64,000 bases of DNA from Sphingomonas ginsenosidivorax (GTDB lineage: Bacteria; Pseudomonadota; Alphaproteobacteria; Sphingomonadales; Sphingomonadaceae), in the NCBI RefSeq assembly GCF_007995065.1, contig NZ_VOQR01000001.1, positions 1,801,001 through 1,865,000 of the forward strand, read 5' to 3'. Shown piece after piece: positions 1-10,914 of the stretch (its first letter is position 1; every line of letters begins with the position of its first letter). The position numbers and the translations under genes were made by a program. Under the pieces are notes generated by a model. That model was not told the DNA's origin. It saw only the letters and a list, made by a program, of their open reading frames with translations, and searched no databases.

Positions 1-916
1 GCGTCTCGAACGCGCGCAACCCCGGACCCAGCCGGTTCGTCCCCAGCGCCAGTTTGTCATGGCTATAGTCCGCGACGAACGCAGGGCTGGTCTTGTCCCC
101 CGGCGACAACCGCGCGTCATTGTCCTCGACGCGCAGCCCCGTCGACCGATAGGTCCGGGCCTCCGCCGCGACCACGATCAGTCCGGTGTGGTTCTCCTTC
201 GCGGTCCCCTGGACGAAGGCGTTGCGCGCGATCAGCCCCGTCGATCCTTCGGACAGGTCGATCATGTAGTTGGTCTTCTTGCCCGCGGTGTCGTCGAAGC
301 TGTTGTCGGTGATCGACACGGTGGGCGCACGCAGCTTGACGTAATGCCCGCCGGTGCCGCGCTCGAACCGCGAATGCGTGATCGTCACGCTACCCTTGTT
401 GGCCAGGTAGATGGCGTGCGAGCAGCTCGGCGATTCGTCGCACTGGCCGAGCCCCGAAAAGGTCGACCGGTCGATCGTGATCCGCTGTCCCGCGGGCTGG
501 CCGCCGAGGATCCCCTCCTGGCTGTTGAGGAACATCGAATTGCTCACCGCCAGGTCGCCCATCTCGGTGCGGATCCCGGCGCCGTTGCCGTCGCTGACGC
601 GCAGGTTGCGGAAGACGATGCCGTCGACCACCGACCCCTGCCCGCGCAGCACCAGCACCGCCTTGTCCTCGCACGGCACGCCGTCGAAGATCACGCTGCC
701 GGGCTCGGCCGCCTTGAAGGTGATGTGGCCGCCCGCTTGCACCGCACATTCGCGGTAGGTCCCCGGCGCGATCAGGATGGTCGCCGTGCCTAGCCGCACC
801 GAATCGACCGCGTCCTGCAGCGTCGCGAAACCCTGCCCCCCGATGGTGAACGGTGCAGGCCCCGCGGCAAACGCGGGAGCGGCGAGGAGCGACAGCGCGA
901 GCAACGATCGTTTCAT
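1..916 (-). CDS. Secreted right-handed beta-helix protein, 3' end outside window
   Basis: This frame reads from an ATG at 916 to the left edge without a stop, so the C-terminus is missing. It begins MKRSLLALSLLAAPAFA, a clear Sec signal peptide with an AxA cleavage site. The rest is made of short repeating strand-turn units with stacked small and polar residues (DGIVFRNLRVSD, GIRTEMGDLAVSNS, VTITHSRFERG, VSITDNSFDD, GLIARNAFVQG), the pattern of parallel beta-helix folds seen in pectate lyase-like and polysaccharide-binding proteins. It should be exported to the periplasm or beyond. I see no clear catalytic Asp/Arg set, so polysaccharide lyase activity is only a guess. Confidence 0.8.
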   Translation of the reverse strand, partial: MKRSLLALSLLAAPAFAAGPAPFTIGGQGFATLQDAVDSVRLGTATILIAPGTYRECAVQAGGHITFKAAEPGSVIFDGVPCEDKAVLVLRGQGSVVDGIVFRNLRVSDGNGAGIRTEMGDLAVSNSMFLNSQEGILGGQPAGQRITIDRSTFSGLGQCDESPSCSHAIYLANKGSVTITHSRFERGTGGHYVKLRAPTVSITDNSFDDTAGKKTNYMIDLSEGSTGLIARNAFVQGTAKENHTGLIVVAAEARTYRSTGLRVEDNDARLSPGDKTSPAFVADYSHDKLALGTNRLGPGLRAFET

Positions 917-1354
917 GGGAAAATCCTTTCGGCCCGGCCTGCACGCGCGCGAACCCGCAACGCCAGCCTCTTTCGCAGTTAACGCGCGCGCGGTGCGGAT
1001 GGAATGCTTGCCGGCACGCCCGGGTGTCTCGGAACGGCGCACTAGCGCCTCGTCGTATCCGTAGATATCCGTAGCCCTGCCATCCCCACCCCCCGTCATC
1101 CCCGCGAAGGCGGGGATCCAGACTGGCTGACTGCGCGGTTCCAGCCTCCAGCGTTCGAGGTTCTGGATCCCCGCTTCCGCGGGGATGACGGCAGTGTCGG
1201 CGGACGACGGAGTATATGCAGTGACCGTCATCGCCATACGCGGTGACGGTCACGCACCATCCCATTGAACGCACGCGGATCTCCCAATACCATAGCGCCA
1301 GCGACAGCCGGCGGGCCGACCCGACCGAGCGACGGGGGGACGCACGTGCACGCC
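917..1354. other. Intergenic region with palindromic repeat pair
   Basis: This is the gap between the divergent beta-helix gene and antiporter gene. No open frame here looks real. It holds a pair of inverted palindromic repeats (listed separately) and must carry both promoters. No convincing -35/-10 pair stood out by eye. Confidence 0.6.
1094..1190. repeat. Inverted pair of CGTCATCCC-type palindromic repeats
   Basis: Bases 1094-1121 (CGTCATCCCCGCGAAGGCGG onward) and 1163-1190 (ending CGCGGGGATGACG) are inverted copies of one unit. Each is itself a GC hairpin. Related units occur at 5378-5461 and 9072-9155. The form is that of REP/BIME-like intergenic repeats common in sphingomonads. As RNA the pair would fold into a long hairpin. 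Confidence 0.8.
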
Positions 1355-2548
1355 ATGACGCCGACGGAGGTCTTCCTCCTCGCGATGCTGATCATTTTCA
1401 CAGTGCCGTATCTGGTGTGGCGGGTGCTCCGCACCGATTACTGGGCGCCGCTGGTCGTGGTGCAGATCATCGGCGGCATCCTGCTCGGGCCGGGCGTGCT
1501 CGGCGCGCTCTACCCCGATTATTACGCGACGATCTTCACGCCAGCGACCTTGGGCTCGCTCAACGGCGTCGCCTGGTGGGCGGTGATGATGTTCGTCTGG
1601 GTCGCGGGCATCGAGCTCGACCTCGGCGAGGCCTGGGCGCGGCGCGGCGAGACCGGGGTCACCGCAGGGCTCGCGCTCGCGGTCCCTCTGGTGACCGGCA
1701 GTATAGCCGCCGTGCTGATGCTCCGCCTCCCCGGCTGGCAGGGCCCGTCGGGTGCCACCTGGCAGGTGATCCTCGGCATCGGCATGGCCTGCGCGGTCAC
1801 CGCGCTGCCGATCCTCGTGCTGTTCCTCGAAAAGCTCGAGATTCTGCGCCAACCCATCGGCCAGCGCATCCTGCGCTACGCCAGCCTCGACGACATCGCG
1901 ATCTGGGGCGTGCTCGCGCTGATCCTGCTCGACTGGGAGCGCGTCGGCCGACAGGGCGGCTTCCTGATCGGCTTCGCGGTCGCGACGATCCTAGTGCGCA
2001 AACTGATGGCCCGGATCGAGGAACGCGACCGCTGGTATGTCAGCCTGATCTGGCTCGCCGGGTGCGGGTTCGCCGCCGACTGGGCGGGACTGCACTTCAT
2101 GGTCGGCGCGTTCCTGTCGGGCGCGGTGCTCGACGGGAAATGGTTCACCACCGCGAAGATGGACCAGTTCCGCCACTTCGTGCTGCTCGCGGTGATGCCG
2201 GTGTTCTTCCTGTCGACCGGCCTCAAGACGCAGTGGGCGGTCGGCGGCTATGCGGTATTCGGAGCCGCCGCGCTGCTGCTCGTCGCCTCGGTCGGTGGCA
2301 AGCTCGCCGGGGTCCATATCGCCGGGCGGATCCTGAAATGGCGTCCGGGCGAGGCTTCCGCGATCGGCTGGCTGCTGCAGACCAAGGCGCTGATCATGAT
2401 CATCTTCGTCAACATCCTCTTGGACAAGACAATCATCACCAACGAGACCTTCACCGCGCTGCTGCTTATGGCGCTGGCCAGCACGATGCTGACGGTGCCG
2501 ATGGTGTCGCCGAAGTTGCGGCGGTTGGGGGCGTTGGTGGGGCGCTGA
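1355..2548 (+). CDS. Cation/proton antiporter, CPA2 (Kef) type
   Basis: A 397-residue membrane protein of about 11-12 hydrophobic segments, spread over its whole length. It matches the Na+/H+ exchanger domain of CPA2 transporters: 'GGILLGPGVLG' near the N-terminus, 'GIELDLGEAW', then 'LDDIAIWGVLALILL', 'HFMVGAFLSGAVL' and 'VFFLSTGLKTQ'. It lacks the cytoplasmic TrkA-N/RCK domain of full KefB/C, so it is the transport core only. The likely role is monovalent cation/proton exchange at the inner membrane. Start: ATG 1355. An in-frame GTG at 1346 sits 5 bases after a G-rich run (1334-1340) and is a good alternative. The ion specificity cannot be read from the sequence. Confidence 0.82.
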   Translation: MTPTEVFLLAMLIIFTVPYLVWRVLRTDYWAPLVVVQIIGGILLGPGVLGALYPDYYATIFTPATLGSLNGVAWWAVMMFVWVAGIELDLGEAWARRGETGVTAGLALAVPLVTGSIAAVLMLRLPGWQGPSGATWQVILGIGMACAVTALPILVLFLEKLEILRQPIGQRILRYASLDDIAIWGVLALILLDWERVGRQGGFLIGFAVATILVRKLMARIEERDRWYVSLIWLAGCGFAADWAGLHFMVGAFLSGAVLDGKWFTTAKMDQFRHFVLLAVMPVFFLSTGLKTQWAVGGYAVFGAAALLLVASVGGKLAGVHIAGRILKWRPGEASAIGWLLQTKALIMIIFVNILLDKTIITNETFTALLLMALASTMLTVPMVSPKLRRLGALVGR

Positions 2549-2555
2549 GGCGCTG

Positions 2556-2657
2556 CTCCCCTCCCTGGAAGGGAGGGGTCGGGGGTGGGTCCTGAAGCTC
2601 GCGACCGTTGCGCCAAGCGTCCACCCACCCCCTGCCCCCTCCCTTCCAGGGAGGGGG
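2556..2657. repeat. CTCCCCTCCC-type inverted repeat pair, likely terminator
   Basis: Two palindromes, 2556-2578 (CTCCCTGGAAGGGAG core) and 2635-2657, face each other. They share inverted flanks (GGGGGTGGGT against ACCCACCCCC), so the whole 100 bp can form one long hairpin. It lies between the converging antiporter and metH stops and could end both transcripts. The same unit occurs at 3263-3363, 6553-6661 and 16441-16463. Confidence 0.75.
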
Positions 2658-2665
2658 TGTAAGGC

Positions 2666-5365
<2,700 letters not shown>

Positions 5366-5377
5366 GGCAATCCAAAT

Positions 5378-5461
5378 TCCGTCACCCCAGCGAAGGCTGG
5401 GGTCTTGTGGTGACAGGTCACTCCCTCACCACCGGGAGATCCCAGCCTGCGCTGGGATGAC
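5378..5461. repeat. CGTCACCCC/CGTCATCCC-type repeat pair between the two metH genes
   Basis: The left unit (CCGTCACCCCAGCGAAGGCT, about 5380 on) and the right unit (ending GCTGGGATGACG at 5461) are inverted copies related to those at 1094-1190. They fill most of the 117 bp gap between the two metH genes of one operon. A hairpin there could stabilise the upstream message or cut down downstream expression. Confidence 0.8.
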
Positions 5462-5482
5462 GTGTATCGTGCGGGCGACCGA

Positions 5483-6541
5483 TCAGGCCGCCATCGTGAA
5501 CGGCTCCAACCCGGCGAGCTTGGTCCGCACTTCCGGCTTCGCCACCAGTCGCGGCTCAAGCCCGCGAACCCCGTCCGCCATCGCCTTGATATGCGCCGGC
5601 GTCGATCCACAGCACCCGCCGAGCACGTTGACCTGTTTCGCCACCGCCCACTCGCCGACCAGCCCCGCGGTCGTCTCGGGCATCTCGTCATATTCGCCGA
5701 GCTCGTTGGGCAGCCCGGCGTTCGGGTAGATCATGATCAGCGTGTCGGCGATGGCCGACAGCGTCTTCACATGCGGCCGCAGCTGCTCCGCACCGAACGA
5801 GCAGTTGAGCCCGATCGTCACCGGCCTGGCATGTCGCACCGCGTGCCAGAACGCCTCGACCGTGTGGCCCGACAGGTTGCGCCCCGACAGATCGGTCAGC
5901 GTCATCGACAACATGATCGGCACGTCGCGGCCGAGATCGTCGCCCGCCTCGATCGCCGCCATGATCCCGGCCTTGGCGTTCAAGGTATCGAACACCGTCT
6001 CGATCAGAATGAAGTCGACCCCCACCCCCTCGCCGCCCTCGAGCAGCGCGTCGATCTGGTCGCGGTACACGCCCTTGAGGTAATCGAAGTCGATCTCGCG
6101 AAACCCCGGATCGTTGACGTCGGGGCTCAACGACAGCGTCTTGTTGGTCGGCCCGATCGCTCCCGCCACGAACCGCGGCCGGCCGTCCTTCGCTTCATAT
6201 TCGTTCGCGAGCCGGCGCGCGATCTTCGCGCTCTCGACGTTGATTGCGCGCACCAGATGCTCGGCGCCGTAATCCGCCTGGCTGATCAGGTTCGCGCTGA
6301 ACGTGTTGGTCGAGACGATGTCCGACCCCGCCTCGAGATATTCGCGCGTGATCGTCTCGGGCACTTCCGGCTTGGTGATCGCCAGGATGTCGTTGTTGCC
6401 CTTCTGGTCGTGGCTCAGCCCCAGGTCACCCGCATAGGCCGCCTCGTCCAGCTTCCAGTTCTGGATCTCGGTCCCGAACGCGCCGTCGGTGATCAGGATG
6501 CGCTTGGCGGCTTCGGCGTTCAGTTTTTCACGTGCAGTCAT
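5483..6541 (-). CDS. metH: Homocysteine S-methyltransferase module of methionine synthase
   Basis: A 352-residue zinc-dependent homocysteine-binding barrel, the N-terminal module of MetH made as a separate protein. It opens MTAREKLNAEAAKRILITDG, and shows the family blocks DGAFGTEIQ, STNTFSANLISQADYG and the three zinc cysteines in GLNCSFG and GGCCGSTP. It activates homocysteine as a zinc thiolate and accepts the methyl group from the cobalamin half coded just downstream (2666-5365). The ATG at 6541 was chosen because everything upstream in this frame is palindromic repeat followed by an out-of-frame copy of metF. Confidence 0.95.
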   Translation of the reverse strand: MTAREKLNAEAAKRILITDGAFGTEIQNWKLDEAAYAGDLGLSHDQKGNNDILAITKPEVPETITREYLEAGSDIVSTNTFSANLISQADYGAEHLVRAINVESAKIARRLANEYEAKDGRPRFVAGAIGPTNKTLSLSPDVNDPGFREIDFDYLKGVYRDQIDALLEGGEGVGVDFILIETVFDTLNAKAGIMAAIEAGDDLGRDVPIMLSMTLTDLSGRNLSGHTVEAFWHAVRHARPVTIGLNCSFGAEQLRPHVKTLSAIADTLIMIYPNAGLPNELGEYDEMPETTAGLVGEWAVAKQVNVLGGCCGSTPAHIKAMADGVRGLEPRLVAKPEVRTKLAGLEPFTMAA

Positions 6542-6552
6542 CGTCGTATCTC

Positions 6553-6661
6553 CTCCCCTCCCGCTTGCGGGAGGGGTTGGGGGAGGGCCTGTCAGTGCCG
6601 CCAGCGGAGCGCTTGGGGAAGGCACAGGCCCTCCCCTAGCCCCTCCCGCAAGCGGGAGGGG
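6553..6661. repeat. CTCCCCTCCC-type repeat pair between metF and metH
   Basis: Palindromes CTCCCCTCCCGCTTGCGGGA (from 6553) and a mate ending at 6661 are arranged as an inverted pair with GGGGGAGGGCCTGT / ACAGGCCCTCCCC arms. The unit is nearly the same as the one inside metH and fills the gap between metF and the homocysteine methyltransferase gene. Confidence 0.85.
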
Positions 6662-6663
6662 AA

Positions 6664-7605
6664 TTACGCCGCCGCGACCTCGGCCGCCGGCTTCGCGCGA
6701 ACGCCGAGCATGTGGCAGATCGCATAGGCCAGCTCGGCACGGTTCAGCGTGTAGAAGTGGAAATCCTTCACGCCGCCCGCATACAGCCGCCGGCACATTT
6801 CCGCCGCGATCGTCGCTGCCACCAGCTGCCGCGCGGCGGGATGATCGTCGAGCCCCTCGAACAACCGATCCATCCACGCCGGGATCTCGGCGCCACACGC
6901 GCCTGCGAACTTCCGCGTCTGCGCGACGTTCGACACCGGCAGGATGCCCGGCAGGATCTGCGCGGTGATCCCGGCGGCGGCGACCCGGTCGCGGAACCGG
7001 AAATACGCCTCGGGCGAGAAGAAGAACTGCGTGATCGCACGGCTCGCGCCTGCGTCCAGCTTGCGCTTCAGATTGTCGAGATCGGCATCGTGCCCGCCGG
7101 ATTCCGGATGGCATTCGGGATAGGCCGCGACCGAGATCTCGAACGGATGCAGCCTGGTCAGCCCCGCGACCAGCGCCGCCGCATTCTCGTACCCGCCGGG
7201 ATGCGGCTGATAGGGCTGGCCGAGCGTCGGCATGTCACCGCGGAGCGCGACGATATGCCGCACGCCCGCCGCCCAATATTCCTCCGCGACCTGGTCGATC
7301 TCCGCTTTTGTCGCTTCGACGCAGGTCAGATGCGCCGCCGCGTTCATAGACGTCTCGCGCTGGATCCGCGCGACCGTTGCGTGAGTCCGCTCGCGCGTCG
7401 AGCCGCCCGCGCCATACGTCACCGACACGAAATCGGGAGCGAGCGGCTCCAGCGTGCGCACCGCGTCCCATAATTGCGCTTCCATCTTCTCGCTCTTGGG
7501 CGGGAAGAATTCGAAGCTGATGCCGATATCGCCCGCCAGGTCCGCGAACAGCGGCTCCTCGAGCGCACGCCGGGCCTCGCCCAGCTGGGTAATCGAAATG
7601 CTCAT
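6664..7605 (-). CDS. metF: 5,10-methylenetetrahydrofolate reductase
   Basis: A 313-residue FAD-dependent TIM-barrel enzyme that reduces methylene-THF to the methyl-THF used by the downstream MetH proteins. Diagnostic blocks: SFEFFPPKSEKMEAQLWDAV near the N-terminus, VSVTYGAGGSTRERT, AHLTCV, NILALRGD-like 'IVALRGDMP' and a 'GASRAITQFFFSPEAY' strand. The length is that of bacterial MetF (about 290-310). Its start overlaps the stop of the upstream regulator gene by 4 bases (ATGA), so the two are translationally coupled in one operon with both metH genes. Confidence 0.95.
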   Translation of the reverse strand: MSISITQLGEARRALEEPLFADLAGDIGISFEFFPPKSEKMEAQLWDAVRTLEPLAPDFVSVTYGAGGSTRERTHATVARIQRETSMNAAAHLTCVEATKAEIDQVAEEYWAAGVRHIVALRGDMPTLGQPYQPHPGGYENAAALVAGLTRLHPFEISVAAYPECHPESGGHDADLDNLKRKLDAGASRAITQFFFSPEAYFRFRDRVAAAGITAQILPGILPVSNVAQTRKFAGACGAEIPAWMDRLFEGLDDHPAARQLVAATIAAEMCRRLYAGGVKDFHFYTLNRAELAYAICHMLGVRAKPAAEVAAA

Positions 7606-8555
7606 GCCGCCTTCACCTCACGCAAACTCGCGCCGGGCCTGCGCCCCAGCCATAATTTCACTGTCAGCTCGCCGCCTTCGAGCGTCGTCACCACCGGGGC
7701 GCCGAACCCCGCCGCAGCGAACCACGTCGCGATCTGGGTATCCGCGAACCCCAGCCGCGCATGCGCATCGCTGACGCGTAGGTCCTCGCGGTCGTGCGCG
7801 TCGAAATCAGCGATCAGCAACCGTCCGCCCGGCCCCAGCACGCGCGCCGCTTCGGCAATCGCCGCACCGGGCTGCTGCGCGAAATGCAGCACGTGATGCA
7901 GGATCGCGACATCCGCCGCGCCGTCCGCCAGCGGCAGCGCGTACAGGTCGGCCTGGCGCAGCTCGGTATTCGCCCTGCCCTCCAGCTTCGCGCGCGCCAG
8001 CCGCAGCATTTCCGAACTCTTGTCGATCCCGAGCGCCGCGTCAGCCTGCCCTGCGAACAGCTCGAGCATCCGCCCCGTCCCCGTGCCGATGTCGATCAAC
8101 GTCCCCACCGGTCCGTCGCCGAGCACCGCGGCCATCGCCGCTTCGACCTCGCTCTCGGCGATGTGCAGCGACCGGATCGCGTCCCATTCGCCGGCATGCC
8201 CCTCGAACCACGCGGCCGCACTCGCGGCGCGATCGGCGCGCACTGCCGCCAGCCGCGCCGCATCCGCGGTCGCCCAGTGATCCGGCTCGGCCTGTTCCCA
8301 GCTGTCGATCGCCGCCGCGGCCGGCGCGACCCGCTCGGCGCGCCCGAGCGCGACGAACACCCAGCTGCCTTCCTTGCGCCGCTCGGCAAGCCCCGCGTCG
8401 CACAGGATCTTCACGTGCCGGCTGACCCGCGGCTGACTCTGCCCCAACACCTGCGCCAGCTCACCGACCGACAATTCCATACGCCGCAACAGCGCCAGGA
8501 TGCGCAGCCGCGTGGCGTCGGCAAGAGCACGGAATATATCGAGGGCGACCGTCAT
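7602..8555 (-). CDS. ArsR-family regulator fused to SAM methyltransferase domain (SahR-like)
   Basis: A 317-residue protein with two parts. Residues 1-95 are an ArsR winged helix (IFRALADATRLRILALL, LGQSQPRVSRHVKILCDAGL). Residues about 130-300 are a class I methyltransferase fold (GTLIDIGTGTGRMLELFAG, LADGAADVAILHHVLHFA). It is the first gene of the met operon. In Proteobacteria the SahR regulators, some of them fused to a methyltransferase-like domain, sense S-adenosylhomocysteine and control methionine-cycle genes. The position and the operator just upstream (8563-8584) fit that role, and probably autoregulation. Whether the methyltransferase fold still works as an enzyme or is only a SAH sensor is open. 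Confidence 0.88.
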   Translation of the reverse strand: MTVALDIFRALADATRLRILALLRRMELSVGELAQVLGQSQPRVSRHVKILCDAGLAERRKEGSWVFVALGRAERVAPAAAAIDSWEQAEPDHWATADAARLAAVRADRAASAAAWFEGHAGEWDAIRSLHIAESEVEAAMAAVLGDGPVGTLIDIGTGTGRMLELFAGQADAALGIDKSSEMLRLARAKLEGRANTELRQADLYALPLADGAADVAILHHVLHFAQQPGAAIAEAARVLGPGGRLLIADFDAHDREDLRVSDAHARLGFADTQIATWFAAAGFGAPVVTTLEGGELTVKLWLGRRPGASLREVKAA

Positions 8556-8562
8556 GGTTTGT

Positions 8563-8584
8563 CATATAAAGAATTCTTTATATG
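8563..8584. promoter_or_regulatory. Perfect 22-bp palindrome, likely operator of the met operon
   Basis: CATATAAAGAA is followed at once by its exact inverse complement TTCTTTATATG. The AT-rich palindrome stands out in a GC-rich region and lies 8-29 bases upstream of the regulator's ATG (8555). The form fits an ArsR/SahR dimer site, where binding would block transcription of the operon. Confidence 0.82.
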
Positions 8585-8711
8585 CGGTCAACGCGAAGGA
8601 AGACTCCGAAAGCGCGAAGCGACGGACCCGAAAGGCGGTTGTCCGCGTTCGTTTGCGCTATGGATCGGCGGAAACCCGGTCCAGACTGCGATTATCCACG
8701 GGAGACCATCG

Positions 8712-9050
8712 ATGAAGACGACCTTTGCCCTCGCGCTTGCCCTGACCGCTGGTCTCGCCGCGTGCAGCAACAACGCGCAGAACGAAACCGCACAGGCTGC
8801 CGACGCGATCGCGGCCGACGCCAACGCCACCACGCAGAACGCGATCTCCGACGTCGATGCCGCCAGCGATCGCGCGCTCGGCTCGGCCGAAGCGACGATG
8901 GACAATGCCGACGTCCATGCCGAGCGCGCCGGTGACCGGATCGAGAACAGCGCCGACCGCGCCGGTGCCGCGATCAGCAACGGCGCCGACCGCGCCGCCG
9001 ACGCGACCGGCAACGCGCTCGAGCGTGCCGGCAAGTCGCTGAAGGACTGA
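8712..9050 (+). CDS. Small alanine-rich lipoprotein
   Basis: A 112-residue protein with a lipoprotein signal (MKTTFALALALTAGLAAC; lipobox LAAC, Cys 18). The mature part is low in complexity, helical and rich in Ala, Asp, Asn and Arg, with repeated 'DRAGAAISNGADRAADATGNALERAG' style turns (shown here in shorter pieces: DRAGAAISNG, DRAADATGNALERAG). Such periodic amphipathic sequences resemble small periplasmic stress or envelope proteins with unknown function. GGAG at 8701-8704 gives a ribosome site 7 bases before the ATG. It is divergent from the met operon. Confidence 0.75.
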   Translation: MKTTFALALALTAGLAACSNNAQNETAQAADAIAADANATTQNAISDVDAASDRALGSAEATMDNADVHAERAGDRIENSADRAGAAISNGADRAADATGNALERAGKSLKD

Positions 9051-9056
9051 GCGTAG

Positions 9057-9362
9057 ATGACGCCCTCCCCTTTCGTCATCCCAGCGAAGGCTGGGATCTC
9101 CCGGTTCGGGCCACGCGCCCGGCCCCAGGAAGATGCCAGCCTGCGCTGGCATGACGTGAGGGGGCGGCGTCACCTGTCAGGCGTAGCGCTTGCCTTCCTC
9201 CTCTTGACCGCCTGCTCCGCGCAACCCGACGCCCCCGGCGCGGTCACTGCGAACGAGGCGCGCCAGTTGAACGATGCGGCCGCGATGCTCGATGCCAACA
9301 GCGTCGATGCGAACGCGCTCGCCGACACGACGAACGCCACCACCAACGAAAGTACCCCATGA
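9057..9362 (+). CDS. Small lipoprotein whose N-terminus is read from a palindromic repeat
   Basis: The longest frame gives 101 residues. The first 33 (MTPSPFVIPAKAGIS...) are the translation of the repeat and are unlikely to be native. An in-frame GTG at 9156, on the repeat's right edge, gives VRGRRHLSGVALAFLLLTAC, a plausible lipoprotein signal with lipobox LTAC. The mature part is short, Ala/Asn/Thr-rich and has some likeness to the preceding lipoprotein. The stop overlaps the next gene's ATG (ATGA). The true start is probably GTG 9156, since a repeat seems to have replaced the original 5' end. Confidence 0.5.
   Translation: MTPSPFVIPAKAGISRFGPRARPQEDASLRWHDVRGRRHLSGVALAFLLLTACSAQPDAPGAVTANEARQLNDAAAMLDANSVDANALADTTNATTNESTP
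9072..9155. repeat. CGTCATCCC-type palindromic repeat at the start of a small gene
   Basis: The left unit CGTCATCCCAGCGAAGGCTG and the right unit ending CTGCGCTGGCATGACG are an inverted pair of the same class as 1094-1190 and 5378-5461. The pair lies between the two small lipoprotein genes and overlaps the apparent N-terminus of the second. Confidence 0.82.
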
Positions 9363-10306
9363 CCCTCCGTCGCCTCGGTTCGACCGACCTCAAGATCGCC
9401 CCGCTCGTCCTCGGCGGCAACGTCTTCGGCTGGACCGCCGACCGTGCCGCGAGCTTCGCGGTGCTCGACGCGTTCGTCGCCGGCGGCGGCACGATGATCG
9501 ATACCGCCGACGTCTACTCGGCCTGGGTCGACGGTCATCAGGGCGGCGAATCCGAAACGATGATCGGCGAATGGTTGAAGGCCAGCGGCAAGCGCGACGA
9601 CGTTCTGATCGCGACCAAGGTCGGCATGCTGCCGGGCGACGGCGGCGAGAAGCTCGCGCCCGCGCGTATCGCGGCGGCGGCGGAAGCGTCGCTCAAACGC
9701 CTCGGCACCGACCGGATCGACCTCTATTACGCGCATCAGGACGACGACGCCGTGTCGCAGGACGACGTCCTTGCCGCGTTCGGCAAGCTGATCGACGCCG
9801 GCAAGGTCCGCGTCATCGGCGCCTCCAACTTCCACGCCGCGCGCCTCAAGTCCGCGGTCGACATCGCCAAGGCCGACGGACTGCCACGCTACCATGTGCT
9901 GCAGCCCGAATATAATCTCGTCAGCCGCACGAAGTTCGAAGGCGAGCTGCAGGATTACTGCGTGTCCGAGAACATCGGCGTTCTGCCCTATTACGGCCTC
10001 GCTGCGGGCTTCCTGACCGGCAAATATCGCAGCGCCGACGATTTCGGCCAGAGCGTCCGCGGCGGTCGCATGGCCGACCTCCTCGCGGGCCCCGGCAAGC
10101 CCGTGCTCGCGGCAATGGACGCGGTTGCGAACGACACCGGCGCGACGCTCGCGCAGATCGCGCTCGCATGGCTGATCGCCCAGCCCGGCGTCACCGCCCC
10201 CCTCGCCAGTGCCACCAGCGTCAAGCAGCTTGAGGACCTGTTGCAGGCTATGGCACTGGAGCTCAGTCCCGAGCATCTCGAATCGCTGACCAACGCCGGC
10301 GCCTGA
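9359..10306 (+). CDS. Aldo/keto reductase
   Basis: A 315-residue NADPH-dependent TIM-barrel oxidoreductase. The start MTLRRLGSTDLKIAPLVLGG is typical of the AKR11/YajO-like group. The catalytic tetrad is visible: Asp and Tyr in MIDTADVYSAW, Lys in DVLIATKVGM, His in DLYYAHQDD. The NADP-binding end shows 'GVTAPLASATSVKQLEDL'. The natural carbonyl substrate cannot be told. It is coupled by a 4-base overlap to the preceding lipoprotein frame. Confidence 0.92.
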   Translation: MTLRRLGSTDLKIAPLVLGGNVFGWTADRAASFAVLDAFVAGGGTMIDTADVYSAWVDGHQGGESETMIGEWLKASGKRDDVLIATKVGMLPGDGGEKLAPARIAAAAEASLKRLGTDRIDLYYAHQDDDAVSQDDVLAAFGKLIDAGKVRVIGASNFHAARLKSAVDIAKADGLPRYHVLQPEYNLVSRTKFEGELQDYCVSENIGVLPYYGLAAGFLTGKYRSADDFGQSVRGGRMADLLAGPGKPVLAAMDAVANDTGATLAQIALAWLIAQPGVTAPLASATSVKQLEDLLQAMALELSPEHLESLTNAGA

Positions 10307-10355
10307 TACCACGTCCCTATGACCGCCGGATCAGCACCGGCAGTCTCTCGCGCTC

Positions 10356-10766
10356 TTACGCCCCGACGGCGTCGGGGACGGCGCGCGAGGACTGGTCGCC
10401 CAGCAATTCGTCGACCACGCTGGCATATTCCTCCGGCTTGCGGAGGAACCGGACCCCGTTCGGCAGGCTAGCCGATTCGGACAAATTATCCCCCGACGTC
10501 ACCACCAGCGCGATGTCGGGCCAGCGCCGGCGCACCAGCCGCGCCAGTTCGATCCCGTTCATCGAGCCCGGCATCGTCACATCCGTGAACACCGCGTGGA
10601 TGTCATCGCGGTCGGTCAGGATCTGCAAGGCTTCGTCGGCATCCGCCGCGACCAGCGTGGCCATCCCGGCATTCTCGATCAGCGCCGCGGCGGTGATCTG
10701 GACCAGCGGGTGATCCTCGACGATCAGCACGACGTCACGCGCAGGCATTTTCGCAAGATACGCCAT
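10356..10766 (-). CDS. Stand-alone response regulator receiver protein
   Basis: A 136-residue single receiver domain with no output domain: acidic pocket in VLIVEDHPLVQ, phosphoacceptor Asp in AVFTDVTMPG, Thr/Ser switch in LVVTSGD and the conserved Lys in VRFLRKPEEY. The start at 10766 (MAYLAKMPARDVVL) was chosen over a longer frame beginning at 10826. Single-domain receivers of this kind often act with histidine kinases of the HWE/HisKA2 type in Alphaproteobacteria. No kinase is nearby. Confidence 0.85.
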   Translation of the reverse strand: MAYLAKMPARDVVLIVEDHPLVQITAAALIENAGMATLVAADADEALQILTDRDDIHAVFTDVTMPGSMNGIELARLVRRRWPDIALVVTSGDNLSESASLPNGVRFLRKPEEYASVVDELLGDQSSRAVPDAVGA

Positions 10767-10914
10767 AAACCCTTCTACGAATGTCAGAACCACCCCGAGC
10801 ACCCCGATCGATGGGGCATTTTGCATCGAGCCAGTTCGAACGGATCAGGCAGGCATTATGTCCGAAAAAATCGTGAGATTACAACTTATGATAGTTAATT
10901 GCGCCTGATATGGG

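Noticed and set aside
8585..8700. SAH or cobalamin riboswitch before the met operon
   Set aside because: The operon's leader is only a few bases long between the palindrome and the ATG, and I could not find the conserved riboswitch core.
7794..9050. Long plus-strand frame that ends with the small lipoprotein
   Set aside because: Only the last 112 codons from ATG 8712 are real; the rest is antisense to the ArsR-methyltransferase gene.
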